Below are positions 48,666-59,861 of a stretch of 64,000 nt of DNA, in pieces. Position 1 is the first letter of the stretch; every line of letters starts with the position of its first letter. Below the pieces are notes generated by a model that saw only the letters and a program-made list of their open reading frames with translations, made no database searches and was not told the DNA's origin. Both the position numbers and the translations under genes were made by a program. Source of the stretch: Diploscapter coronatus (taxonomy: Eukaryota; Nematoda; Chromadorea; Rhabditida; Rhabditidae); NCBI GenBank assembly GCA_964036155.1, contig OZ038422.1, positions 76,841,201-76,905,200 of the forward strand. Direction: 5' to 3'.

Positions 48666-51600
48666 CTAATCATCTTCCAGGGAAGCCATTTCGATGGAGT
48701 CCGCAAGTCGATTTGCGCGTTCTCCTGGAAAAGTTATAATTCTTCTAAGATAAAAATGTAATAATTTTTTTTGAAAAAATACCAGTCTTTCTCATCTTCT
48801 TCTTGGCCTTTTTGATGAGTTTCTTCATGTTCGTGTTCACTTGCGAATTGCCGTCAATAATCGTGCTGAAATATCATTTCTTAAAAAAATAGTCAGCATA
48901 GATTTTTCAATTTTATATTTTATGAGAAAAAACTAAAACATAATTCTATGTTCAAGAAAAATTATAGTGAGCGCATTTCCTTGAAAATAATTTCTCTAAA
49001 TATTCACCTGAACTCCTTAGCCTTCTCGATGATTTCGGCGACTTGTTTCTTCTTCTCCTTGGCCGTGACGATCACTTTCTTCTTCTGGGCGGGCTGGTCA
49101 GTGTCCATTTCCTCTTCAATTTCATTTTCATCCTCTTCCTCCTCAATGTCTTCATCTTCCATCGCCAGTTCCGCGTCGCGAGCGGCTTCTGAAAAATTAA
49201 AGATTGAAAAAACCTTTAAAAAATTTTAGATAAAAAGGTAAATCTTCACTTTGGAAAAATCGAATCAAAATTTCGTTATTATCACACATTTTTTATTTTC
49301 TGAACTTCGCAAATAATCGAATTTTAGAATCCCACCATCAACGATCATTTTCTGTTCGTCCATTAGTCCGTCGATGTCGAATTCCTTATCCATGTTTTGG
49401 ACGATGGCGGCTTCCTCTTGCGTCTGATTCGGTCTTTCGGGCGGCTGCGTGAAATAGCGGATTTTTCCCTTGTTCCAGTCGTGCAACACCTAAAATATTT
49501 GAATTAATTTTTATTGCAAATTTAAAATTTTATAATCACCCAAATTTGTTGAAATAGTTATTCGTTCGTTTTCAAAACTAGTATTTTAGAAGTAAACAAA
49601 TAGGTGATTTTTATGACTATATTGTGATAAATGCTGAGTTTTACAGCAACAAACTTTCCAACCTTCCTTGCAGCAGCATTGACATCGGGCCTGGCTCCCT
49701 TCCTCAGCCTTCCCATTCGACGAGCCAAAATGGCGAGGAACTGGTCGACCGAGTTGAATTCCGGCATGTTGTACTGCATCATTAGCTGGAACAATTTTAT
49801 GAAAAATACAGCTTTAACGAATAATATTTCATCTTCAGATTTGTTTTAAATTATTTTTAAATAATAAAATAAAGCAAGATGCAAATAAAAGAAATGCGAA
49901 ATTGAAAAGATAGACGATAGTAAAAAATAAAAACTCACAACTTTGGTAGAGCATCGTCGGAGAATAGCGTGAACGGGTCCGATCGGATCGAGCAGGTTCT
50001 CGACCCTGACCGCGTTTTTGAGCGCTACCTCGATGGGATCCCTCTCGTTCGCGGCGAGCAGCACCACTCCCGGCGAGTCGATGAGTCGAATGTGCTTGTC
50101 CAACTCGATTTCTTGAAGTTCTCTGAATTGGGGTTATGAAAATGTAGTCAAATTTTACCTTAATGCCATTTTAGCATACATATATAATCTATGAAATATG
50201 GAATTTAGGTTTTCTCAAAAAGCTTCATTTCAATAACAAATAATGTTACACTGAAGGAAAGTTCAAATAGTTTTTTTTTGCTATTTTATGACATTTCTTA
50301 CGAATAATCAAATTGGAATGCGCTCTTACTTGGTGACTCCCGGCGTAGCCCCCACATTGCACGCTTTTTGACGCTTCAGACTGTTGATCACACTGCTTTT
50401 GCCCACATTTGGGAATCCTGGAATCGTTCAAGGAATAAAAAAACTTTAAAAGAAGTCGACAAACCAACGACCCCAACCCGAATGCTGGTGCGGATGTCCT
50501 TGTTCCTGCAGTAATTGCCCAGCAACTTCATCACCAAATCCGCGCCGATGCATTTCGAAGTGCCAGAGTTCAAATTCGAGTGTTTGAAGCGACCCTGGAA
50601 TAATAAACGATGAAAAATTGCACAATTCTCAATTTCTACAGGTTGAAAGCATTTAATTTCTGGCATTTTTCTCCAATAAAAATTATATACTCTCAAAATG
50701 ATCGAAAATATAATCCGAGCATTAAGACTCAAAAATTAATTATTTTTAAAGGTCTAAATTTCTGAAGTAAAAAATAGCCCTTACCAAATTACTCTTCTGA
50801 TCCTGAGTGCTGGCTTTGAACGCCAATGTGGGATACTGGCCTCGCAAATACTCCAACCACTGAATCACATTCTCGCGGGGAACCAGATCGATCTGAAATT
50901 TAAAAATTGAAGATAAAGAAATAAATATAAGAAAAAATCAAAACATTACCTTATTGAGAAGCAAAACGAGACGTTTTCCACTGGAAATAACCTGCTGCTC
51001 GACTGAAGGGCTGCGAGAGCCGAGCGGGTCGCGAGCGTCCAGAACCTGAAAATAAAGTTTGAAATTTTCCTCTAAATTTATTTTTTATAAAGAAAAAAAT
51101 ATCATGATTTTGTTGTAAATGTTATTTTCAATATTTTTCAACAATGTTTTTTCTGCAAACTGAATAAATGAAATTTGAAAAAAAAGAAAAATTCAAAAGA
51201 TGGAAAGGCACCTCAATAACGACATCAGCAGCAGCAATAGTCTTGCGGACCTCGGCTGCGTAGACACTCGTCGACTTGTCCAATTTGCCTGTCTCCCCCT
51301 TCTTCTCTGCATTCATCAACACCGAAAACTCGTAGTCGGAGGCCTGAAAATTTGCATAAGATATTAATTCGTTTTCTTATGAAGAGAATTTCTTATATTT
51401 CTCTTAAAATAAAGAGAAATAAAGATAGCGTCTGAAAAGTAATAGTTTTGTAAATTATGAAAAGTAATACCTGTCGAGCAGCCTTTTTGGATAGATCCTC
51501 CAAAGTCGTTGGTTTATCGTTGGCTTTCAATTTTCCTGCTGCAGCTCGCTGTTTGACGGCTTCCTGAAATTCATCTTTTACTCTAAAAAATCCAAAACAT

Positions 51601-52307
51601 TTTCCGTATTTTATTTTTATAAAATTCAAGAATTTAGAAAGATACATTTTGAACAATTAGCTTTTTTTCATTTTGGAATAATTTCCAACCTTCTTGGCCT
51701 CCTGTTGAGCCTTGATTTTCTCCCTGGTGCGTTCAGCCTCCTGCAGGATTTCGTCCTTGAACGGGCACGAATTCGGCACGGTGATCATCTTCTCCTTCTT
51801 CTTCTTTCCCTTTCCTTAAATTATTATTTTAAACAACATTTATCTTTTTCAAATATTCATTTATTCTTTCAAAAATATCTCCATTTTCTCCTGAAGATAA
51901 AATTCGTTTATCAGAAAGGGTATTCATTTTCAAATATTCAGGAAAAATATTCTTTTATTTCAGGAAGAAAATATTATAATCTTCAGCAAAAATTTTTTAA
52001 AAATATTGTAATTTTCAGGAAAGAAAATCTCAAATAAAAAATAAAACAATACCGGCTTTCTTGGCCTCCTTCTTGACTTTTCGATTGTGCTCCTTGACTT
52101 TCCGCTCGATTTTGTACCGTTTCGCACAGCTCACCCGTTTGCTTGCCTTTTCTGATTTTTATTTATACTTTTTAATCATAAAATCTTTATTTTTTCTTCT
52201 AAAAATTAATAGAATTTTGAAAATGTTGAGATGGATTTCGAAATATTGCATTTTTTTATAAAGAAAAGCAAAATCAATTAGAACTTACTCAAACAGTATT
52301 TGGCCAT
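48666..52307 (-). CDS. nst-1: Nucleostemin/GNL3-type nucleolar GTPase
   Basis: Circularly permuted GTPase for 60S ribosome biogenesis in the nucleolus; C. elegans NST-1 has this role. Fifteen exons on the minus strand, from 52307-52289, 52151-52053, 51814-51690, 51563-51471, 51343-51212, 51045-50950, 50892-50785, 50594-50465, 50417-50330, 50122-49939, 49785-49663, 49489-49336, 49188-49008, 48865-48783 to 48724-48666; 557 residues, close to the 556 I recall for NST-1. A basic N-terminal domain (nucleolar targeting) is followed by a Lys/Glu coiled coil. The G motifs come in permuted order: NKIDLVP (G4) near 187-193, GFPNVGKSS (G1) near 268-276, GATPGVTK (G2) near 290, DSPG (G3) near 312. It ends with an acidic region and a basic helix. 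Every phase agrees. Confidence 0.96.
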
Positions 52308-52910
52308 TTTTGTCAACCACCAAGTTGATTTATTCGGTTATCTGGAACAATATAAATTAAGAAAATTTCTAAAAATATTGCGAAAAGTAGGATTTGCCGA
52401 GCGAAAACGAAATAACGCGGCTTTACGTCTTGACGCGCGTAAACCACGGCCTTATGAACTTTTGCATTGAGGGTGCAAGTGAAACTCCCGTTTTGAAGAC
52501 TGATAAGTTTTTCTCAAAATCTGATGGGCTAACGAAGTTTGTAGCAAAAAACCATATGAAAAACAGATCAGTAATCAAAATATGAATTTCTGAAAACGAC
52601 GATCAGAAAACCCTTTTTTGCAAGCGAATGTTCGTCAAACGAAACTAGTCGAAATTTTCACTGTACGTTTTGACCGACTCAAGTCAGGTTTCGGGGACAT
52701 GTTCTTGAAGCAAAAATATTGACTAAACTTATATCAATAGTGGAAAAAGAAAATAGGCAACAAATTTCGAAAATGTTACATTGCACGTCGGGCCACGATT
52801 ACCTTTCGAACCATGTAAAACGTGGGGGGTTTCCTTTCTCCGGTGTCGAGAACTAAGCTCGGAAAGGCAAACAAACAACCAAACGGGCAGACAGGCACAC
52901 TTTACAAAAA
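52308..52910. other. Spacer upstream of nucleostemin, before the repeated block
   Basis: Must hold the nucleostemin promoter near its left end. No exon seen. A G-rich run (CGTGGGGGG) lies near 52821. Confidence 0.4.
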
Positions 52911-53277
52911 TACTAAATAGGAAAGATTTCCTTTTAAATACTAAAGAATTAAATTACATAACTAGATGGCGCTGTTTGAGACATAGTGGGTTTGAAGGGT
53001 ATTTCCTTCGCAAATTTGCCTTAAAACTACCACGCTTCTAACAAAAACGCATTTTTGTAAAGGGGCGGAGCTTGGAGGCTCTATCTTTAGACTCAATATT
53101 TGTCAGCTCCATGTCATTGAAAATACTTAATCGATATATCAGCGACAAACATAAATACAATTAAAATTAAAAAGCGGTACATTTTGATGATTTCAAGCTA
53201 ATAATGTTAATACAAATTTATTTCGACACTGGTTTATTAAAATAGAACGTGTATAAAAGCGCATTGAGTTAAACGTG
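52911..53277 (+). repeat. Direct repeat, copy 1 (promoter-like block)
   Basis: About 367 bases nearly identical to 55192-55556; only scattered substitutions and a two-base indel near the TATA box differ. It includes a TATAAAAG at 53252-53259 but no gene follows it here. Confidence 0.93.
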
Positions 53278-53448
53278 AGTAGTATATATATATGGCGTTT
53301 CTGACGCACCCTCCCACCCACCTCAACCCTACCTCAAGATCACTATCATAAAGACCAACCATTTTCTTTCCTTATTATGCGGCAAAAAAGGCCCTCAGAA
53401 AATTGATATTTCATTGTCTTTCCTCAATGTGCTCTAATTGCTCATCAT

Positions 53449-53515
53449 TGAGCCAGGTCGATATAGCCACTTCCCGCTTCCCAGTACGTCCTCTTACCGA
53501 CTGAGCCATGAGGGA
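53449..53515 (-). other. tRNA-like sequence (pseudo-tRNA or SINE head)
   Basis: On the minus strand: ATGGCTCAGTCGGTAAGAG, an excellent tRNA D-arm/A-box, followed after about 20 bases by AAGCGGGAAG and a weak B-box-like TATATCGACC. D-stem GCTC has lost one pair and the T arm does not close. Not a functional tRNA. Confidence 0.45.
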
Positions 53516-53648
53516 GACAGCGAGGATGGTCCGCCAAAAAACAACTCATCAAGGTCAGAACAACAAAGTTTAAAAAGGGAAATAGAGGACATGCGACTCA
53601 CATGTGTGGAAGAGGAGACACACATCATTGCACTAGCGGCGTAATGCA

Positions 53649-53678
53649 CACACTCTCTCTCTCTCTCTCTCTCTCTCG
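53649..53678. repeat. CT microsatellite
   Basis: Uninterrupted CT repeats between the two tRNA-like sequences. Confidence 0.9.
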
Positions 53679-53769
53679 TACCCCCATCGTCTGGATGTCT
53701 CTCGTCTTCCTCTGCGTCCCTGCTGGTGTGCGCTGGGTAGATAGGGGGAAATCTTCGAAGGCAAGAGGC

Positions 53770-53852
53770 GGCACCCATAGCTCAGCCGGTAAGTGCTCTA
53801 GTCGCGCAAAGCGGGAAAAATGTACCGGTTCGGTGACTGCTATGGACGCCCA
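53770..53852 (+). other. tRNA-like sequence (pseudo-tRNA or SINE head)
   Basis: CCCATAGCTCAGCCGGTAAG supplies a strong A-box/D-arm. AAAGCGGGAAAA follows, then ACCGGTTCGGTGAC as a degraded T-arm/B-box. CCATAGC near the start can pair with GCTATGG at the end, but that would use D-stem bases, so standard cloverleaf geometry fails. It shares the layout A-box, GCGGGAA, B-box with the sequence at 53449-53515 in opposite orientation. Confidence 0.45.
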
Positions 53853-53941
53853 ACTTTTTTTGCAATATTTGTTTTACTTATTTTTTGATTTTTAAGATAA
53901 CACCAAGCCATCAAATTAAAAATAAAAGAATTGGCGATGTA

Positions 53942-55191
53942 CCAGGCTGGATAGAAAGTCCTGCACCAAAAATTTTAAAAATCTATAATTTTCTAAAAAT
54001 GAGTCGAATGCCCTAATACATGTGAGAACCTTGTAGAATGTTCTCTAAGCTATCACCACATGGGTATATAAGGGCCCGCGCCCAGGGGTTTGATGACTTA
54101 GGATTATTATAAGCGAACCCCAACTTTGAACAGTCATCTACTACGAGTGGCGCCAAAACAACAATGCGAGCAGAGCGACCTCTAACATCAACAGCACATA
54201 CGGTGAGGGCACTGCTTCCCGTTGGACAGTCAACCGTTGGTTCTATTGCTTCGCGGCAGAAGATACGAGCCTCCAAGAAAATGAGCGCTATGAACGACCA
54301 TCCTCCATCGACAACAACGAATTGCAGAACTCTATCAAGGCCAATCCGGAAGCTACCATGTGAGAATTGAAGATGATGCTCGAGTGCTCCAATGTCACCA
54401 TCGTTGCCCATTCCCACGATCTCGGCTATCGAAAAATTCAATTAAGATGAACCCCAATCGACTGACCAACACCCATAAGAAAGTGCGTGTTAACATCTGT
54501 CAATCTCTCCTCCTCCGTCCGCACCGAAAGGAATTTCTGAAAAATCTAGTGACTGGAGTTGAGAGCTGGATCTTCTACGACAACGATGCACGACACGCCA
54601 TCTGGCTCCCGCGCGACGCAGAGCCACCAACGCAGTCGAAACCGAACCCCACTAACACAGACATCTCCTCTCCGTTTGGTGGGACGCGAAAGGGTCGATA
54701 TACTACGAGTTGCTTCCTACAAGCAGAACTGTCACAGCTACCATCTACATCGATCAGCTTCAAAAATTGGTCGGCGTAATTCAAGAAAAACGGCCAAGAC
54801 GCTCAATTGTCCACTTTCTGCATGACAATGCGCGACTACACGTTGCTTCGGGCACCCACCAAAAGGCCACAAAGTTCGGCTGGCATCCGGTCATCCACTC
54901 ATCGTATTCGCCGGGCCTCACTCTGCCAGGCTACCATTTGTTCCATCCTTTAAAGCTCCATCTACGAGAGAAAAAAATCGACAAAGACGACGACCTAAAA
55001 ACAGCAGTCGACAACTTCTTCGTGTGCTAGTCTCCTGAATACTGGGCGCAGGACATCAACGATTTGTCCAATAAATGGGCGAAGGTGATGGACATATTTG
55101 GTGATTTTATTGTTGATTAACTGCTATTATTAATGAAGTTACCAAAAAATTTATAAGATGTTATTTTTGGTGCAGGACTTTCTATCCAACG
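53942..55191 (+). mobile_element. Degenerate mariner-family transposon
   Basis: 1250 bases bounded by TA on both sides. Terminal inverted repeats: TGGATAGAAAGTCCTGCACC on the left, its complement GGTGCAGGACTTTCTATCCA on the right. The interior encodes mariner transposase fragments in shifting frames: LTNTHKKVRVNICQSLL, LVTGVESWIFYDND, then after a frame change FLHDNARLHVASG and YSPGLTLPGYHLF. The family's DD34D triad is broken: the first Asp (TGDE) is Val, the second (HDNA) is kept, and the third is Gly. With frameshifts as well, the copy is dead. Confidence 0.93.
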
Positions 55192-55556
55192 TAATAAATA
55201 GGAAAGATTTCCTTTTAAATACTAAAGAATTAAATTACATAACTAGATGGCGCTGTTTGAGACATAGTGGGTTTGAAGGGTATTTCCTTCGCAAATTTGC
55301 CTTAAAACTACCACGCTTCTAACAAAAACGCATTTTTGTAAAGGGGCGGAGCTTGGAGGCTCTATCTTTAGACTCAATATTTGTCAGCTCCATGTCATTG
55401 AAAATACTTAATCGATATATCAGCGACAAACATAAATACAATTAAAATTAAAAAGCGGCACATTTTGATGATTTCAAGCTAATAATGTTAATACAAATTT
55501 ATTTCGACACTGATTTATTGAAATAGAACGTATAAAAGTGCATTGAGTTGGACGTG
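55192..55556 (+). repeat. Direct repeat, copy 2, promoter region of the gene at 55682
   Basis: Starts directly at the mariner's right-hand TA. Same content as 52911-53277. It ends about 125 bases before the start codon of the secreted glycoprotein gene, so it includes that gene's probable core promoter. Confidence 0.93.
55531..55538 (+). promoter_or_regulatory. TATA box of secreted glycoprotein gene
   Basis: TATAAAAG inside repeat copy 2, 151 bases before the ATG at 55682. An acceptor TTTTCAG at about 55664 lies between, so the transcript may be trans-spliced. Confidence 0.5.
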
Positions 55557-55681
55557 TCGCAGGACTGATATATCTCTTCTGCTTTATTCTAAATACTAAA
55601 ACTTGTTCGCTCGTCGTTCTAGTTGATCACATAAAATAGTAGGTAAAAATGTGTTTATTTTCAGTCATCTGTCGCTCGTCG

Positions 55682-57233
55682 ATGTCCTTCTTCGGCCGGC
55701 AGCAGCATCGTTCGTTGCGTCTTCTCTTTTTTCTGTTCATCCTCGGATTCTGGGAGCCTAGTGGCTGGATTCTAGTGAATGCGTATGCTAATCCAAGTAT
55801 TGGTTATATAGTAAACTGATTATCGGTCCTATTGGAAAGTCAGCGAGATATCGTCGTGTATATAAAAGTAAATTTAGTTTGTCTTCCTGGCAAATCGATG
55901 AACAGCTGGGAAAATTTGGTGAACAACAATCCGAACAATATTCCAAAAATTAGAGACTTGGAAATAGGATATAGGTATGAGAGCATGCTAGAAAATGAAA
56001 TGATAAATGTGGGTGAAGATTCGCGATTTTCAAATTGACTCATTTAGGACTTGCGTTAATTTCGATCATTCGGCGACCTTCAACATTCCGGAAAATTGCA
56101 CGAAGAATGCGAATCTGGCTGCATGGGAGAAGTTTCTCGTGGACGAAGACGACGAGGGTGGAAATCTCAATAATATATTTGTGGAGTCACCTATCACGTT
56201 CAACACGAATTGCACCGCTTACTTCCCTGAGTTTTTTAAGTCTATCAGAGGCATAGTTATGATCATCGCCGATGGATGGGCAAATGAGAATGATGTTAAC
56301 AACACGGGTAATTGAGTTTTGAGAAAATTACGTTGAGAAATCAATTTAAACACTTTCAGAATGCCTTCTGACGTTAAACGACAATTCGAAAGACGCCAGC
56401 CGCAAGAACATCTTCAGCTATTTTCCGAAACTCTATGAGTTTCATCTACTTGGAGTAAACGCAAATAAACTCATAAGTGAAAATCGGTACTTCAAAGGAC
56501 CATTGATTTGCGGAAACATGGTTGATGAATGGGTGAGTTAGAATAATCTATCCTTTAGTATCATAATGGCGAAATGCAGCATCTTCTTGCAAGCGTTGGA
56601 ATTCTATTTTCATTTATTCATTTTTTTTTAAATAGATAGAAAGTTTGAAATATGCATTTTCCACACCTTTACATCTACATATCACAACTGTATTTGATAA
56701 AGAATAGTCATTTCAGAGGCTGAATGTGACTGAAGCGAATAGGCTCAACGAGATCGACAAGTACAGAAATATAACCGGGAAAAATCTTCTGATAGGCTGT
56801 AAAGAAGATACTCAAAATCCGAAGTGCCCCGCTTCACCAAGCACTCGACTCAGCAATCAGCAGAGCTCTATCGTCCAAGCTTCATACTATAGTAGGCTGA
56901 ACTTCGTTTATTATCTATGCATATTATTTACACTCGATAAGATACATTGTGATAATAGAAAATTTTCAAGTGTTCATTTTGATCATTTTGTTCTACCAAC
57001 AGACCTAGGGAAGATGATCGTCAGTACTCCCTTACGATCTACCCCCATAATATTTTCTTAACAAATTTCTTTCTCCAACTTGTAATTAGCCAAAATTTTC
57101 ATCAGCATGGCCTGGTATCATAACTATGATTTCGTTCTTGCGACCTATCCCTCGCGTATTCTATTCGCCTGACGAAAGTGCTCCCGAGTCTGGATACAGT
57201 CGAATGATAAATGGTCTTTATGCAGTAAAATAG
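55682..57233 (+). CDS. Secreted or membrane-associated glycoprotein, nematode-type, unrecognised
   Basis: Six exons: 55682-55782, 55840-55974, 56048-56307, 56360-56532, 56717-56891, 57106-57233; 323 residues. The N-terminus is a long signal peptide (LRLLFFLFILGF, then WILVNA). The body is rich in N-glycosylation sequons (NCTK, NCTA, NNTE, NVTE, NITG) and has about eight Cys. Repeating units around IRGIVMIIADGW and FPKLYEFHLLGVN hint at a receptor L-domain (irld-like) fold; low confidence. For the last exon, two acceptors keep the frame: ATTTTCATCAG before 57106 (stop 57233, preferred for its pyrimidine tract) or TAATTAG before 57090, which reads another frame with stop 57172. The acceptor before 55840 (GGAAAG) is weak. 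The promoter lies in a duplicated block beside the dead mariner. Confidence 0.65.
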
Positions 57234-59861
57234 AATACGATCCACAAACGAATAAATGGCGAGAAGTTGGAAATTAAATATCTGAAATCTTCAATTTCAA
57301 TATATTCAAGTTGTCGTAGTTTTCATATGATTTCAATAAAAAGTATCTTTATTCAATTTCGTACATTTTAATTCGATGCGCGTGATACAGATAACTCTCG
57401 AAGACATCCAAAAGTGATAAGGGCAATTGTAACTGAAAGGAGTTCCGGAATTGTTGCAGCATGATTTGAAAGGGTGAGTAGCGTTATTCACCAAAATATT
57501 TGGTAGACAACACTACGGATTTTTGACTTTGACCACAGAGTGAGCGGGACTTGTTCTCTCCACATTAGACATAATATTACGATTTTTAGGAATGATTATT
57601 TGAAGTGATGAATCTAATTATTCTGAAAAATATTTGAACAGTTTCACAAAAAGACAGAAAATAGCTTCGACAATCGATTTGAATTGAAGAGGTAAGCTTG
57701 AAATTTCCGTTTTTTTTCTCGGGTTTGCGCCCATTTTGAACTTTGACATTCTCGGAAAATTTACAAGGCCAAATTTAACCGTAAATCTGAATATTTTGAC
57801 ATAAGCTTGCGTGACTTTCATTAATCTCTTGCATAGATTTTCCACTTGAAGAATGTTTAAAGCCCAAATCTGCAATAATTGTTATGCAAAAAATACTTGA
57901 ATACTCTTGAAAAATGCTTCTACTTTGGGTAGCAATTTCGTGTGGCTTGCAGGAAAGGAATGACGAATGGAGAACAAAACATGGAACTACGGAAAATTTT
58001 CAACTTCATCTGAAACGACAAGTAGATTTTATAAAGATTATCATGTGTTTGCAAGTTGTCATATTTTTACTATTCATTTCATCCTCTCATTCATAATGAA
58101 TGCCATACTGAATATTCCTCAAATATGAAAGCTGGCGAAGTTTCATCCTAATTAGACTTGAATTTTATGCATTTCTAATTTGGTGATCAAACATGACATA
58201 TCTTGGAATTCTTTATCAACTTTATAGCTGTTTGAGCCTTCATAATTAAAATCGTGATGCTTTTAAATACCAAAAGACGACTATTTTTTGAAAAATTTAT
58301 TACTGTTATTATTATTGCTAAATGTCACACATTTTGTCCTATTCTACTTTTTGACGATTATAACAAGAAGTCAACTTTTCTATTTTGAACATCCAATAGA
58401 GGCGTGACTCGATGCGAATGCGCGTAAAAATGCCTGCTGTGATTAGATTCGCGTAGTGATTGATGTATCGATTTCATCAAGGCAGGAGGCAATATGTGGC
58501 TGTCTTTCTGTAAATTCGATTATCTATCGGCATTCACAAGCTTCTTTCTAGACATCTTTCTCTTCGAAAGATTTATCTCTTTTTTACTTATCATTCCGGT
58601 ATTCTTTTCAACAGTCATTTTTATTCTTCAACAAAGATCATTCGCTTTTAGGAACAATGAGCGATTTTCTCAGATTAGATGATGAAATGAATGGAATTTT
58701 GAAAAATCAAGTTATACAGCCTATTTTATGGACCTTTGCAAAGTCATTCTCATTTTTCCTACAAAATTCATCTACGTTTTCGACGGTGAACTTCACAAAG
58801 AACAACGTTATTAACTTATAAGCTTCGGTTCATCCCCTCTTGCCCTGCAAATCATTTCTCTCTTCTACTCTCCACTCTCTATTCTTCATATTGTCTCCAG
58901 TCATTCTCTTTGCGTTTCTCATCCTTTCCATTTTACTTTCCCTTCGACCGTCTGTCTCCCGTAATTGGCTTCGATCATCATTCGCCTTTTCTGCCTTCTG
59001 TTTTACTGCGAGAAAGTTCACACTCATTTTGTCCGCTTTCTTTTCGTTGTTTCGGTTATTAATTACCTGTCCCTACTAGAACTTTCAATCAATGGGAGAG
59101 ATCAGTGATTATTTTAGGCAGTTATTTTTATGGCAGTCTTTGCCCTTAAGCTTATTCTGAAAATGAGACAATTGTGATTTTGAACAGTACTATTGTTCAT
59201 TCTATATACCTGTCGCTGAACCAGTTGAGATTTTGATTTAAACTCACTGCATCTCATTAATTCTAGTAATCTCTTCTCATTCATTGTCAATTCCGTACTT
59301 CACTATTTCTCCTATCGGCCACGCGCGCGATGTCATATCCAATTATGGAAAAGACAGATCTAATAAGCGCAATCAGTGGGAAAGTGATATGATTTCCGTC
59401 AACTTGATTGATCGCTTCTGCCTCCTCGCGCACCTTTTCCACCCTTTCCCTCCTTTTCGACAGTCATTTTCTGGTTTTTCGTCAATTTTCATTCCACTTT
59501 CAATTACTGTTTGTCTGCATTGTGTATTGTTCGGTTCAGGAATTTTGAAAGTTCACCTTCTTTCTTAATTATTTCAGAAGTTGTGCATTTTCTAAACTTT
59601 TAGAAATTTTCATTCAAATAAGTTGGGCGATCATTTAGAAAGTATGCTATTTCTTCCTCTTTTATTACCTATTTTTGGATTTAAAACCGTCATCGTTATT
59701 TTAAGTTTTATAATTTTTCGAATGCACAAATCTTTCTTTGCTTTCTCTTCCTTTTTATATCTTCATTAATCGTATATTATTCCAATTTTCCAATTCAACT
59801 CTAATTCAGGTGCATTCAGGTCTCACCCTCCATCCGTCTTCTTCGAGTCCACAATGCACTG
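57234..59861. other. Intergenic region
   Basis: 2.6 kb without a supported exon. A pyrimidine-rich, less AT-rich block near 58830-59060 and another at 59400-59500 could be regulatory. Two TTCAG acceptors just before the next ATG (near 59809 and 59819) fit trans-splicing. Confidence 0.45.

Noticed and set aside
53770..53852. Functional tRNA gene
   Set aside because: A-box is good but the D and T stems are broken and the seven-base end pairing would use D-stem bases.
54360..55030. Active mariner transposase
   Set aside because: Frame changes, and two of the three catalytic Asp positions are Val and Gly.
57914..58096. 60-codon frame with a hydrophobic end
   Set aside because: Hydrophobic stretch at the wrong end for a leader; no splice or promoter support.
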